A stretch of 64,000 bases of DNA. It comes from an uncultured Colwellia sp. (GTDB taxonomy: Bacteria > Pseudomonadota > Gammaproteobacteria > Enterobacterales > Alteromonadaceae). Location: assembly GCA_913062815.1 (NCBI GenBank), contig CAJXWZ010000021.1, forward strand, positions 32,036-96,035. The letters are read 5' to 3'. A program made the position numbers and the translations under genes. Every line of letters starts with the position of its first letter. The first letter of the stretch is position 1. Shown in pieces: positions 45,587-54,055 of the stretch. The notes under the pieces were generated by a model. It did no database searches and was not told the DNA's origin. It worked only from the letters and a program-made list of their open reading frames with translations.

Positions 45587-46756
45587 ATGAGTAATGTAAT
45601 TGTAGCCGGCGTAGGCATGATTAAATTTTGTAAACCGGGTCAACAAGAGCCTTATCGTGTTATGGCGGCTAAGGCGATTAACGAAGCATTGAAAGATGCC
45701 GGTATTCAAGCAAAGCAAATTCAGCAAGCATACGGTGCCTATATATATGGTGATAGTACCTGTGCCCAACATGCTTTTTATGATGTGATCCAAAGTGGTA
45801 TACCAATTGTTAATGTTAACAATAACTGTTCTAGCGGTTCTACTGCGTTATTTTTAGCTCGTCAAGCGGTACTTTCTGGTGAAGTTGATTGTGCGTTAGC
45901 TTTTGGTTTTGAAGAAATGCAACCTGGGGCTTTAGGATCAAATTGGGATGATAGAGAAAGTCCGTTTGATCGCGCTGTTCCTGTATTAGAAAAATTTAAT
46001 GCACCACAAGGTCCTTTAGCATTACAAGCATTTGGTGCTGCGGGTAGACATTATATGAATAAATATAATGTTGAAGCCGATATTTTTGCAAAAGTTTCAG
46101 CCAAATCTCGTAGTCATGCAGTTAAAAATCCTTATTCAATGTTTACTAAACCCTTAACGTTTGAAGAAGTGTTAAACGACAAAGTTATTTATGATGGTTA
46201 CATGACACGTTTAATGGCTTGTCCTCCAACATGTGGTGCCGCCGCAACTATTGTTTGTAGCGAAGCTTTTGCTAAAAAGCAGGGAATTACCAATGGTATT
46301 AAAATTTTAGCACAAGCGATGGCTACAGATACCGAAAAATCTTGGCAAGACCCAATCTATGCAGCAGGTAAGGGCATGACTGAAATAGCGGCTCAACAAG
46401 TTTATAACAGTGCAGGTATCAGCCCTGAAGATATTGACGTTATTGAATTACATGATTGCTTTACGACTAACGAAGTCATTAGTTATGAAGGCTTAGGGCT
46501 TTGTCCTGAAGGTGGCGCTGAAGAATTTATTGCTAATGGCGATAATACTTATGGTGGTAAATTTGTTATTGGGCCATCGGGTGGTTTAATGTCAAAAGGT
46601 CACCCTATTGGTGCTACTGGCTTAGCACAATGTACAGAGTTAACGTGGCATTTACGCGGTCAAGCGGGCGATCGCCAAGTTGAAGGTGCAAAAATAGCAC
46701 TACAACATAATGTAGGTTTAGGTGGTGCAGTTGTTGTCACCCTTTACGGTAAATAA
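45587..46756 (+). CDS. SCP-x-type thiolase (3-oxoacyl-CoA thiolase)
   Basis: The start at 45587 gives 389 residues. It is a thiolase of the lipid-transfer/SCP-x group: catalytic Cys81 in VNVNNNCSSGSTALF, IELHDCFTTNEVISYEGLGLCPEGG, GDNTYGGKFVIGPSGGLMSKGHPIGATG and IALQHNVGLGGAVVVTLY. These stretches are very close to mammalian peroxisomal SCP-x thiolase, which cleaves 3-oxo-2-methyl acyl-CoAs such as 3-oxopristanoyl-CoA. The sterol-carrier domain of the animal protein is absent. Substrate in this organism is inferred from family and from the racemase next door. Confidence 0.92.
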   Translation: MSNVIVAGVGMIKFCKPGQQEPYRVMAAKAINEALKDAGIQAKQIQQAYGAYIYGDSTCAQHAFYDVIQSGIPIVNVNNNCSSGSTALFLARQAVLSGEVDCALAFGFEEMQPGALGSNWDDRESPFDRAVPVLEKFNAPQGPLALQAFGAAGRHYMNKYNVEADIFAKVSAKSRSHAVKNPYSMFTKPLTFEEVLNDKVIYDGYMTRLMACPPTCGAAATIVCSEAFAKKQGITNGIKILAQAMATDTEKSWQDPIYAAGKGMTEIAAQQVYNSAGISPEDIDVIELHDCFTTNEVISYEGLGLCPEGGAEEFIANGDNTYGGKFVIGPSGGLMSKGHPIGATGLAQCTELTWHLRGQAGDRQVEGAKIALQHNVGLGGAVVVTLYGK

Positions 46757-46775
46757 ATATAAAAATATAACTTAA

Positions 46776-46815
46776 AAATCATAACTTCATATAAAAACAA
46801 ATTATCTTATGATTT
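46776..46815. terminator. inverted repeat after the thiolase gene
   Basis: AAATCATAA pairs with TTATGATTT over a 22-base spacer in a very AT-rich gap. Could act as a weak terminator or processing site between the thiolase and GMC oxidoreductase genes. Confidence 0.4.
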
Positions 46816-46839
46816 AAAACTTAACTATGGGGAATCTAT

Positions 46840-48444
46840 ATGTTTGATTATATTATTGTTGGAGGCGGTAGTGCGGGTGGTGTACTAGCCAATCGTTTAA
46901 GTGAAAACGTTAATAACAAAGTTTGTTTGATTGAAGCAGGAAGTGCTGATAGCTCTATTTTTGTTTCTACGCCGGGAGCCTTCGGTGCTCATATGTATAT
47001 GAGAAAGTTTAATTGGGGCTTTAATAGTCAACCCGATGTTGGTACCAACAGTAGAGGACAGTTTTGCCCACGTGGTAAAGGGCTTGGCGGAAGTAGCTCA
47101 ATTAATGCCATGGTGTACACACGAGGCCATAGTAGTGATTATGACCATTGGGAAGCTTTAGGTAACCCTGGTTGGGGGTTTAAAGATGTATTGCCATTAT
47201 TTAAGAAGTCTGAAGATAATGAAAATGGCGCAAATGAGTATCACGGAGAAGGTGGTTTGTTATCTGTTTCAAGTGTCGATAGAAACTATTACAAACTTGA
47301 AGATATTTTTATTAAAGCGTCGCAAGAGGCGGGTGTGCCATTTAGAAATGAGTTTAATAATAATGAACTAGAAGGTATCGGTAACTATCAATTTACCATT
47401 AAAAAAGGTCAACGCGCAGGTGTTCGTAAATGTTTTATTGAACCAGCATTAAAACGTGAAAACCTAACCGTTATCGCTGAAGCTCATGCGACTAAAATTT
47501 TAATTAAAAATAAAAAAGCAGTGGGTATTCAATATCAACAAGAAGGTGAGTTAAAAGATGTTTTTGCCAACCAAGAAGTTATTGTTAGCGGTGGCACATT
47601 TAATTCACCACAACTTTTAATGCTTTCAGGTATTGGCGATAAAGATGAACTTGATACATTTGGTATTGAATGTGTGCATGACTTAAAAGGGGTGGGTAAA
47701 AATTTACAAGAGCACCCTACTATCTCTGTGGTATGTAGCAGTTTGAAGAAAGATGGTTATTCATTATCTCCCGGAGCATTAGCGACTCGCACTAAAGAGC
47801 TTATACAATTTGCTTTAGGCAAAAAAGGACCGTTAAAGCATTCTGTTACTCGAGTTGGTGGTTACTTAAAATCTTCTGATGATGTTGAAGTACCTGATAT
47901 TCAAGTTCACTATGTTTCAATTTTGTTTGATGACCATGGACGTAACCTTGATTTATTATTTCAACATGGTTTTACGGCTGAGCTTAATGTTTGTCGTCCT
48001 AAAAGTATTGGTCAGGTAACATTGCGCAATGCTGAACCAACCTCAGATCCACTTATACACCTTAATTTATTAGATGATCCCTATGATCTTGATGTTTTAG
48101 TCAAAGCCGTTAAAAAAGTGAGAGAAATTTATAATATGCCAGCATTTAGCTCGCATAAAGGCGATGAGTTATTTCCAGGGAAAAACCATCAAACTGATGA
48201 AGAAATTGCTCAAGCTATTCGAGCCAAAGTTTCACATGTGTATCACCCTGTAGGCACATGTAAAATGGGTAATGATGATATGGCCGTAGTCGATGAACGG
48301 TTGAAAGTTCATGGTATAGACTCTTTACGTGTTGTCGATGCTTCTATTATGCCAACTCTCATTACTGCAAATACCAATGCCCCTACTATTATGATTGGTG
48401 AAAAGGCGGCAGAAATGATTTTAGCTGATAGCAATAATACTTAA
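46840..48444 (+). CDS. GMC family oxidoreductase (AlkJ-like alcohol dehydrogenase)
   Basis: 534 residues. FAD-binding YIIVGGGSAGGVLANRLSE at the N-terminus, the GMC signatures RGKGLGGSSSINAMVYTRG and GGTFNSPQLLMLSGIG, and the C-terminal catalytic region VSHVYHPVGTCKMG (His), followed by DASIMPTLITANTNAPTIMIGEKAAEMI. The family includes choline dehydrogenase and the AlkJ alcohol dehydrogenase of alkane pathways. It likely oxidises the alcohol made by AlkB, or a terpenoid alcohol, to the aldehyde, passing electrons to the respiratory chain. No aldehyde dehydrogenase gene is in the window. Confidence 0.92.
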   Translation: MFDYIIVGGGSAGGVLANRLSENVNNKVCLIEAGSADSSIFVSTPGAFGAHMYMRKFNWGFNSQPDVGTNSRGQFCPRGKGLGGSSSINAMVYTRGHSSDYDHWEALGNPGWGFKDVLPLFKKSEDNENGANEYHGEGGLLSVSSVDRNYYKLEDIFIKASQEAGVPFRNEFNNNELEGIGNYQFTIKKGQRAGVRKCFIEPALKRENLTVIAEAHATKILIKNKKAVGIQYQQEGELKDVFANQEVIVSGGTFNSPQLLMLSGIGDKDELDTFGIECVHDLKGVGKNLQEHPTISVVCSSLKKDGYSLSPGALATRTKELIQFALGKKGPLKHSVTRVGGYLKSSDDVEVPDIQVHYVSILFDDHGRNLDLLFQHGFTAELNVCRPKSIGQVTLRNAEPTSDPLIHLNLLDDPYDLDVLVKAVKKVREIYNMPAFSSHKGDELFPGKNHQTDEEIAQAIRAKVSHVYHPVGTCKMGNDDMAVVDERLKVHGIDSLRVVDASIMPTLITANTNAPTIMIGEKAAEMILADSNNT

Positions 48445-48463
48445 CTTAACACTTGTTACGTAG

Positions 48464-48493
48464 AGCACATTCTCACTATATGGCTAATGTGCT
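48464..48493 (+). terminator. hairpin after the GMC oxidoreductase gene
   Basis: AGCACATT/AATGTGCT, an 8-bp stem with a 14-base loop, followed by TAATTTC. Possibly a partial terminator splitting the cluster into two transcripts; the 132-bp gap to the next gene supports a new promoter. Confidence 0.5.
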
Positions 48494-48576
48494 TAATTTC
48501 CTCCCAAGTATACATATGTTTCTTGAATGTAGAGTATGACCAATCAACAAGAGACAACATTAATTAGGATTACATC

Positions 48577-49749
48577 ATGTCTTTAGACTTTGATAGTGCA
48601 CGTTTAACTAACCCTTATTTAACACCTTCGCATGAAGAATGGCGAATGCAGTTAAGGCGTTTTATTGATAAAGAAATTATGCCTTTTGCAGAAGAGTGGG
48701 ATGAAGCAGGAAAAATACCGGATTCACTTTGGCCAAAAGCCGCTGAGGTGGGTATTTTTGCCGTTGGTTACCCTGAGGCTTATGGCGGCTTATCAGAAGG
48801 ATTAGACATTTGGTATGGTCATATCGTTCAAGAAGAATTAGCGCGTATTGGTGCGGGCGGTATAACCGCTGCTTTATCAGTTCACGGAATATCTTTACCT
48901 AGCGTATTAAAGTTTGCCAATGAAGCGATTAAGCAAGAAGTTGGCCCTGCTGTACTAAGTGGTGAAAAAAGAATTTCATTGGCTGTTACTGAACCGGGTG
49001 TAGGCTCAGATGTAGCTCAACTCACCACCACAGCAAAAAGTGATGGTGATTATTATATCGTTAATGGCTCCAAAACCTATATCACTGGTGGCATGTATTC
49101 TAGTTGGTTTTCTACCGCAGTACGCACCGGTAATAAAGGAGCCCGAGGGGTTTCGGTTTTGTTAATTCCTGCTGATCTAGAAGGCGTTACCAGAACCGCA
49201 TTAGATAAAAAACAAGGATGGTGGGCGTCAGACACTGCAACGATTTATTTTGACAATGTACGCGTACCTAAAACTAACCTTTTAGGTGAAGAAAATAAAG
49301 GTTTTAAAGTGATAATGAATAACTTTAACCTAGAGCGTTTAGGTTTAATTGTTAATATGGAAGCTTATTCTAGAGTGTGTTTGGCTGAAGCTGTTGAATG
49401 GGCTCAACAAAGAAAAACCTTTGGTAAAACATTAAGTGAACATCAAGTTATTCGTCATAAAATTGCTGACATGAAACAGCGAATTAACGCAACGCAAGCC
49501 TACTTGCAAACCTGTACTTATCAGTTAGAGCAAGGTAAGCCTAATGTGGGTGACATTGCCATGTTAAAAGTACAAGCCAGTCAAACCATGGAATTTTGTG
49601 CTAGAGAAGCCATGCAAATATTAGGCGGTATTGGCTATATTCGTGGCTCTAAAGTTGAGCGTCTTTATCGAGAAGTAAGAGTTAACGCTATCGGTGGTGG
49701 CTCTGAAGAAATTATGCGCGATTTAGCATGCAAGCAATATGAGGTTTAA
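48577..49749 (+). CDS. acyl-CoA dehydrogenase
   Basis: 390 residues. SLAVTEPGVGSDVAQLTT and NGSKTYITGGMYSSWFS are the FAD and substrate motifs; RKTFGKTLSEHQVIRHKIADM and NAIGGGSEEIMRDLACKQYEV close the C-terminal domain with the catalytic Glu. A TTAGGA site precedes the ATG. Begins the second part of the cluster, together with GST, another dehydrogenase and the carboxylase genes. Confidence 0.92.
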   Translation: MSLDFDSARLTNPYLTPSHEEWRMQLRRFIDKEIMPFAEEWDEAGKIPDSLWPKAAEVGIFAVGYPEAYGGLSEGLDIWYGHIVQEELARIGAGGITAALSVHGISLPSVLKFANEAIKQEVGPAVLSGEKRISLAVTEPGVGSDVAQLTTTAKSDGDYYIVNGSKTYITGGMYSSWFSTAVRTGNKGARGVSVLLIPADLEGVTRTALDKKQGWWASDTATIYFDNVRVPKTNLLGEENKGFKVIMNNFNLERLGLIVNMEAYSRVCLAEAVEWAQQRKTFGKTLSEHQVIRHKIADMKQRINATQAYLQTCTYQLEQGKPNVGDIAMLKVQASQTMEFCAREAMQILGGIGYIRGSKVERLYREVRVNAIGGGSEEIMRDLACKQYEV

Positions 49750-49757
49750 TCATTAAT

Positions 49758-50426
49758 ATGGACAATAAAACAAAAATAAAATTATGGCATTGTCATAATG
49801 CACGTTCATTAAGACCACTTTGGGCTTTAGAAGAAATGGGTTTTGATTACGAACTGATTGAATTACCGTTTCCACCCAGAGTATTAAAAAAAGACTTTCT
49901 TGCCATCAACCCATTAGGAACAATTCCTTATTTTGTTGATGATCAAACACATATGACCGAATCATCAGCAATTGGCTTGTATTTAGTTGAACGTTACCAG
50001 CGTTATGACTTTGGTTTAGAGCCATCACATCCTGAATATGGAGACTACCTTAACTGGCAGTTTCATAGTGATGCAACACTGACTTTTCCACAAACCGTCG
50101 CATTACGTTATGGATTATTTGAAAAACCAGAACGTCGTTCAAAACAAGTTGCAGAAGACTATCGCAAATGGTTTATTGCCCGTTTAAGCCTATTAAATAA
50201 GCATTTAATTGATCGTGAGTTTTTATGTGGAAATAAATTTACGGTAGCGGATATCACCGTTACTTATGCGCTTTACTTAGGTGAGTTACTCGGTTTTGAT
50301 AAAGAATACGAACCACAAACTATTGAATATCTGCAACGTATGAAAGCAAGACCTGCTTTTCAAAAAGTAGTGATTATTGGCGAAGAAAACAGTAATTTCA
50401 AAGGTTTTAAAAGGGATGAATCATGA
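49758..50426 (+). CDS. glutathione S-transferase
   Basis: 222 residues. The thioredoxin-fold N-terminus starts IKLWHCHNARSLRPLWALEEMGFDYELIELPF; LGTIPYFVDDQTHMTESSAIGLYLVERY is the glutathione-binding part; FLCGNKFTVADITVTYAL is the C-terminal capping box. It lies between two acyl-CoA dehydrogenase genes and overlaps the next by 4 nt (ATGA), so it belongs to the operon. A role in detoxifying an electrophilic intermediate or in an isomerisation is possible; neither can be shown from sequence. Confidence 0.9.
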   Translation: MDNKTKIKLWHCHNARSLRPLWALEEMGFDYELIELPFPPRVLKKDFLAINPLGTIPYFVDDQTHMTESSAIGLYLVERYQRYDFGLEPSHPEYGDYLNWQFHSDATLTFPQTVALRYGLFEKPERRSKQVAEDYRKWFIARLSLLNKHLIDREFLCGNKFTVADITVTYALYLGELLGFDKEYEPQTIEYLQRMKARPAFQKVVIIGEENSNFKGFKRDES

Positions 50427-51580
50427 TTTTCACACAGGAGCACGAAGGCATAAGAAAAACAGTATCTCAGTTTATTGATAAAGAGATAAATCCGTATTGT
50501 GATCAATGGGAAAAAGACGGCATTTTTCCCGCCCATGAGTTATTTAAAAAAATGGGTGATTTAGGACTTTTAGGTATTAACAAACCCGTAGAGTGTGGTG
50601 GTTTAGGGCTTGATTACAGTTATCAAATAGTTTTCACTGAAGAGTTAGGACGTATTCGCTCTGGTGGTGTATCAATGGCAATTGGCGTACAAACTGATAT
50701 GGCTACGCCAGCATTAGCCAAATACGGTAGTGACTATTTACAAAAAGAATTTTTAAGTAAAGCAATCACGGGTGACGCTGTTTTTTCAATTGCGGTGAGT
50801 GAACCACATGCAGGATCAGATGTTGCCGCCATTAAAACGAAAGCGGTTAAAGACGGTGACGACTACATTATAAATGGTTCAAAAATGTGGATCACAAGTT
50901 CAACGCAAGCTGACTATTTATGTGTGTTACTTAATACCGACGGTGATAACCGACATAAAAATAAATCAATGGTGATTGTTCCTACCAACTTACCCGGTGT
51001 TTCTTTTTCAGAAAAATTAGACAAGTTAGGCATGCGATCTTCTGATACGGCACAAGTCTTTTTTGACAATGTACGTGTTCCACAAGCAAACCTTGTGGGT
51101 GAAGAAGGCATGGGCTTTATTTATCAAATGGAGCAATTTCAAGAAGAACGTCTCTATTGTGCTGCCGCCAATTTAAAGTGTTTAGAATTTTGTATTGAAG
51201 ATACCGTTGAGTATGTCAAAGAACGGCATGTGTTTGGTAAACCTATTTTAAATAATCAAGTGGTTTATTTTAGACTTGCTGAGTTACAAACAGAAATATC
51301 AGCCCTAAGAGCATTAACCTATGATGCGGTTGAAGGGTATGTTAACGGTAACGATGTTTCACAAAAAGCGTCAATGGCAAAATTAAAAGCAGGTCGTTTA
51401 GCAAGAGAAGTGACTGATTCATGTTTGCAATATTGGGGTGGTATGGGCTTTATGTGGGACAACTCAGTTTCGCGTGCCTATCGAGACACGCGTTTAATGT
51501 CAATTGGTGGCGGAGCCGATGAAGTGATGTTATCAATCATAGCTAAAGGGATGGGAATATTTCCTTCAAGAAAGGTGTAA
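50423..51580 (+). CDS. acyl-CoA dehydrogenase, AtuD-like by context
   Basis: 385 residues. Motifs: SIAVSEPHAGSDVAAIKT, NGSKMWITSSTQADYL, ERHVFGKPILNNQVVYFRLAEL, and the catalytic region SIGGGADEVMLSIIAKGMG. In P. aeruginosa the citronellyl-CoA dehydrogenase AtuD sits with the same carboxylase and hydratase genes as here. Coupled to the GST gene (ATGA) and 2 bp before the carboxylase beta gene. Confidence 0.9.
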   Translation: MIFTQEHEGIRKTVSQFIDKEINPYCDQWEKDGIFPAHELFKKMGDLGLLGINKPVECGGLGLDYSYQIVFTEELGRIRSGGVSMAIGVQTDMATPALAKYGSDYLQKEFLSKAITGDAVFSIAVSEPHAGSDVAAIKTKAVKDGDDYIINGSKMWITSSTQADYLCVLLNTDGDNRHKNKSMVIVPTNLPGVSFSEKLDKLGMRSSDTAQVFFDNVRVPQANLVGEEGMGFIYQMEQFQEERLYCAAANLKCLEFCIEDTVEYVKERHVFGKPILNNQVVYFRLAELQTEISALRALTYDAVEGYVNGNDVSQKASMAKLKAGRLAREVTDSCLQYWGGMGFMWDNSVSRAYRDTRLMSIGGGADEVMLSIIAKGMGIFPSRKV

Positions 51581-51582
51581 AA

Positions 51583-53196
51583 ATGTCAATTATTGAATCG
51601 CAATTAGAAACTCAATCTGAACAATTTAAACAAAATTGGCAAATAATGCACGATGCAGTGCTTGAGTTTAAAAAAATAGAATTAAGTGTTATTGAAACAG
51701 CACAAGCTAAAGCCCCTCGTTATATTAAACGAGGACTATTACCTCCGCGCGAACGATTAACCGCACTACTAGATTTAGCCACGCCTTTTCTTGAGTTATC
51801 AACGTTATGTGGTTACATGCAAGAAGGCGATAAAGATGGCTCTGCTGCTGGCGGTGGTTGCATAACTGGCATAGGTCATATTTCAGGTGTACGTTGCATG
51901 GTGATGATTGATGACTATTTAACCAAAGGCGGTAGTATTACCCAGCTAGGTAGTGCCAAACGTCAACGTATGTTAGCCATAGCATTAGAAAATAAGCTAC
52001 CTATTGTCACGTTAGCACAAAGTGGTGGTGGTAACCTAAAGCAGCTAGGTGATTGGTTTGCTTTTTCTGGCTCTGCTTTTGCTATTCAAGCTAAATTATC
52101 AGCCGCAGGTATTCCTCAAATAACCGTTGTTCATGGTAGTGCTACCGCAGGTGGTGCATATCAACCCGGTTTGTCTGATTATGTCATTATGATCCGCAAG
52201 CAATCTACCGTGTATTTAGCAGGCCCGCCATTATTAAAAGCGGCAACAGGTGAAATAGCGACCGATGAAGAAATTGGTGGTGCCCAAATGCACAGTGAAG
52301 TAGCAGGAACCGCTGATTATTTAGCTGAAAATGATGCCGATGGTATAAGAATAGCGAAAGAAGTGGTAGGTAAACTAGGTTGGTCTAATAATATCTCAAC
52401 GATAGTCTCACCAAGCTTTAAAGAGCCTGATTATGACAAAGATGAAATTTTAGGGATTGTTCCCTCTGAAAGTAAAACCCCTTATGATGTACGTGAAATT
52501 ATTGCTCGTCTTAGTGATGGTTCAGACTTTGTTGATTTTAAAAAAGATTATGACATCGGAACCGTATGTGGACATATCGAAATTCAAGGGTACTCCTGTG
52601 GTGTTATCGGTAATAACGGACCTATTACCGCTAATGGTGCGGCAAAATCAGGACAGTTTATTCAATTATGCGAACAATCAGGCGTGCCGTTATTATTTTT
52701 ACATAATACAACTGGCTTTTTAGTTGGAACAGAATCAGAGCAAGCCGGCATCATTAAACACGGCGCTAAGTTAATTCAAGCAGTCACTAATGCTACTATT
52801 CCCAAAATTAGTATTGTTGTTGGCGGCTCTTATGGTGCTGGAAATTATGCCATGTGTGGGCGCGGAATTTCGCCACGTTTTATGTTTGCTTGGCCACGTT
52901 CTGTTGTATCTGTTATGGGGCCAGCTCAAGCCGGCAGTGTTATGCGAACTATCGCCGAAGCCAAAATGTCACGTTCAGGACAAGTAGATAATGCACAACT
53001 CGATCTGATAGAAGACGATGTTGTTAGTGCCATGGAAGAAAAATCGCATGCACTAGCAAACACTGCACGTTTATGGGATGACGGTATTATAGATCCCCGA
53101 GACACTCGTTCTATTCTTGGCTTTGTCTTAAGCCTTTGTCGAGAAGCAAAACAGCGTCCTGTTAATGCAACTAGCTTTGGTATTGCTCGATTCTAA
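51583..53196 (+). CDS. atuC: acyl-CoA carboxylase beta subunit (AtuC/LiuB type)
   Basis: 537 residues, a biotin-dependent carboxyltransferase. Two crotonase-like halves: PPRERLTALLDLATPFLELSTLCGY, then GGCITGIGHISGVRCMVMIDD in the first; SYGAGNYAMCGRGISPRFMFAWPRS and QAGSVMRTIAEAK in the second. Family members are the beta subunits of geranyl-CoA and methylcrotonyl-CoA carboxylases. The AtuA gene downstream favours the geranyl-CoA (acyclic terpene) assignment over leucine degradation. It carboxylates the gamma carbon of a 3-methyl-2-enoyl-CoA. Confidence 0.88.
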   Translation: MSIIESQLETQSEQFKQNWQIMHDAVLEFKKIELSVIETAQAKAPRYIKRGLLPPRERLTALLDLATPFLELSTLCGYMQEGDKDGSAAGGGCITGIGHISGVRCMVMIDDYLTKGGSITQLGSAKRQRMLAIALENKLPIVTLAQSGGGNLKQLGDWFAFSGSAFAIQAKLSAAGIPQITVVHGSATAGGAYQPGLSDYVIMIRKQSTVYLAGPPLLKAATGEIATDEEIGGAQMHSEVAGTADYLAENDADGIRIAKEVVGKLGWSNNISTIVSPSFKEPDYDKDEILGIVPSESKTPYDVREIIARLSDGSDFVDFKKDYDIGTVCGHIEIQGYSCGVIGNNGPITANGAAKSGQFIQLCEQSGVPLLFLHNTTGFLVGTESEQAGIIKHGAKLIQAVTNATIPKISIVVGGSYGAGNYAMCGRGISPRFMFAWPRSVVSVMGPAQAGSVMRTIAEAKMSRSGQVDNAQLDLIEDDVVSAMEEKSHALANTARLWDDGIIDPRDTRSILGFVLSLCREAKQRPVNATSFGIARF

Positions 53197-53230
53197 CAAT
53201 ACTATATAAACAATAAGAAAGTGAAACACA

Positions 53231-54025
53231 ATGAAATTGCCACAGTGTCAAGAATTACTCACCACATTAAGTGATGGTGTTTTAACTATCACCTTAAATA
53301 GACCGCATAAAAAAAATGCAATGAACCTTGTGTTGGTTGAAGAGCTTATGTCGGTTGTTGAACAGGTAAAAAATGAACGCACTATCCGCGTTATTGTTAT
53401 AAGAGGTGCCGAAAACAACTTTTGCTCTGGTGGCGATATTTCTGGAATGAACTTTGATAATGCCTCAAGTACCCATGATCCTATGTGGCTTTTTAATCGA
53501 ACCTTTGGAAAAATGATCACTCTTGTTAATAACGCACCTCAAGTTGTTATCACCGTATTGGAAGGCGCTGTATTAGGCGGAGGTATTGGTTTAGCGTGCA
53601 TTTCTGATGTGGCGATTGCTGATATTAATACCAAATTTGCCATGCCTGAAACACGTCTTGGTATCGTCCCCGCGCAAATTGCCCCTTTTGTTGTTTCTCG
53701 TATCGGTTTAATGCAAACAAGGCGATTAACCTTATTAGGTGAGCATATTTACGGTGAAGAAGCTAAAGCCTTAGGTTTTGTTCATTACGTTACTCAAAAT
53801 AAGGATGAACTAGAAAACCAACTAAAGAATGTTATCGATAAAGTTATGCTTTGTGCACCAGAAGCTAATGCCTTAACTAAAAAATTAATATTAGAAGTGG
53901 GTTTAGTTGAGCATGAGGAACTATTAGATGATGCCGCAAGCTACTTCTGTAATTCACTAAAAAATGAAGGTAATGAAGGCACAGCAGCATTTTTACAAAA
54001 ACGCTCTCCTAGCTGGGCTAATTAA
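53231..54025 (+). CDS. atuE: enoyl-CoA hydratase (AtuE/LiuC type)
   Basis: 264 residues of crotonase fold: LNRPHKKNAMNLVLVEEL, NNFCSGGDISGMNF (oxyanion loop), LEGAVLGGGIGLACISDVAIA, KFAMPETRLGIVPAQIAPF. The second crotonase Glu (MPE) is present; the first is not evident at its usual place. Placed between the carboxylase subunits, as AtuE is, it would hydrate the glutaconyl-type product of the carboxylase. Assignment to Atu rather than Liu rests on context. Confidence 0.82.
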   Translation: MKLPQCQELLTTLSDGVLTITLNRPHKKNAMNLVLVEELMSVVEQVKNERTIRVIVIRGAENNFCSGGDISGMNFDNASSTHDPMWLFNRTFGKMITLVNNAPQVVITVLEGAVLGGGIGLACISDVAIADINTKFAMPETRLGIVPAQIAPFVVSRIGLMQTRRLTLLGEHIYGEEAKALGFVHYVTQNKDELENQLKNVIDKVMLCAPEANALTKKLILEVGLVEHEELLDDAASYFCNSLKNEGNEGTAAFLQKRSPSWAN

Positions 54026-54055
54026 CGCTAATTTATAAAAACAAGTTGAAAAATA

